A stretch of DNA of 32,252 bases from Lentisphaeria bacterium UBA4640. Its GTDB lineage: Bacteria; Verrucomicrobiota; Lentisphaeria; Victivallales; UBA1829. The position numbers and the translations under genes are program-made. Position 1 is the first letter of the stretch, and the number at the start of each line of letters is the position of its first letter. Shown one piece after another: positions 32,207 through 32,252 of this stretch. The stretch covers positions 1-32,252 of the forward strand of contig DHMO01000041.1 in assembly GCA_002405835.1 (NCBI GenBank). Direction: 5' to 3'. The notes under the pieces are model-generated. The model saw only the letters and a list, made by a program, of their open reading frames with translations, did no database searches and was not told the DNA's origin.

Positions 32207-32252
32207 TTTATTGTTCCTTTTCTTAAGGTTTAAGGAACCTCTATCAATAGTT

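Noticed and set aside
1..32252. Very frequent TTCCGG/CCGGAA words across the window
   Set aside because: Explained by preferred codons (TTC, CCG, CGG, GGA, GAA) in frame; I see no spaced array or strand pattern that suggests uptake or recognition sites.
1..32252. tRNA, rRNA, CRISPR, insertion sequence or attachment sites
   Set aside because: I looked for cloverleaf-like segments, regularly spaced repeats, transposase motifs and terminal inverted repeats on both strands and found none I can support.

Overview
The window looks like a piece of a Gram-negative bacterial chromosome from the Lentisphaerae / Victivallis-like part of the PVC group. This is an inference. It rests on pseudopilin-like proteins (FTLIELLVVIAIIAILA-type N-termini) inside glycoside hydrolase operons, on LacI- and AraC-controlled sugar loci, on a sodium:solute symporter in place of SusC/SusD, and on outer-membrane export genes (LolA-like, MMPL, lipoprotein). 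No rRNA or other phylogenetic marker is present, and I could not run a database search. Gene density is very high; no gap between genes exceeds 300 bases.

Left part (1-19.5 kb): a carbohydrate-use locus. On the minus strand a LacI-type regulator, a pseudopilin-like protein and a secreted GH5-type glycosidase form one operon (3332 to 44). Divergent from it, an AraC-type regulator (3550-4401) has its own promoter. Next comes a plus-strand operon with a strong promoter at 4448-4476: a WbsX/GH99-like protein, a second pseudopilin-like protein, a 998-residue secreted clan GH-A glycosidase with carbohydrate-binding modules, a secreted carbohydrate-binding protein, a GH78 alpha-L-rhamnosidase, a GH2 beta-mannosidase, a sugar isomerase/epimerase-like TIM-barrel protein and a Gfo/Idh/MocA oxidoreductase, closed by a strong terminator. 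A large sodium:solute symporter follows. Together they suggest extracellular attack on a rhamnose- and mannose-containing glycan, uptake of small products, and intracellular trimming and oxidation/isomerisation. The real substrate is unknown.

Right part (19.5-32.25 kb): fourteen tightly packed minus-strand genes that read as an aryl-polyene (APE)-like lipid/pigment cluster. In transcription order: acyl carrier protein, PlsC-type acyltransferase, PaaK-like acyl ligase, hotdog dehydratase, LolA-like carrier, MMPL exporter, DUF3261-like lipoprotein, FabZ-like dehydratase, thioesterase, ketosynthase, a KS-like/GT2/DUF2062 fusion, an LpxL-like acyltransferase, a second ketosynthase and a chain-length-factor-like protein. 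The 3' end lies at a bidirectional terminator at 19461-19495. The 5' end lies beyond the right edge, where a ketoreductase and a second ACP would be expected.

The points most worth a second look are the degenerate ketosynthase domain fused to the glycosyltransferase, the HX4Q motif in the LpxL-like acyltransferase, the run of six consecutive 4-base start/stop overlaps, and the pseudopilins with Arg in place of Gly before the cleavage site.
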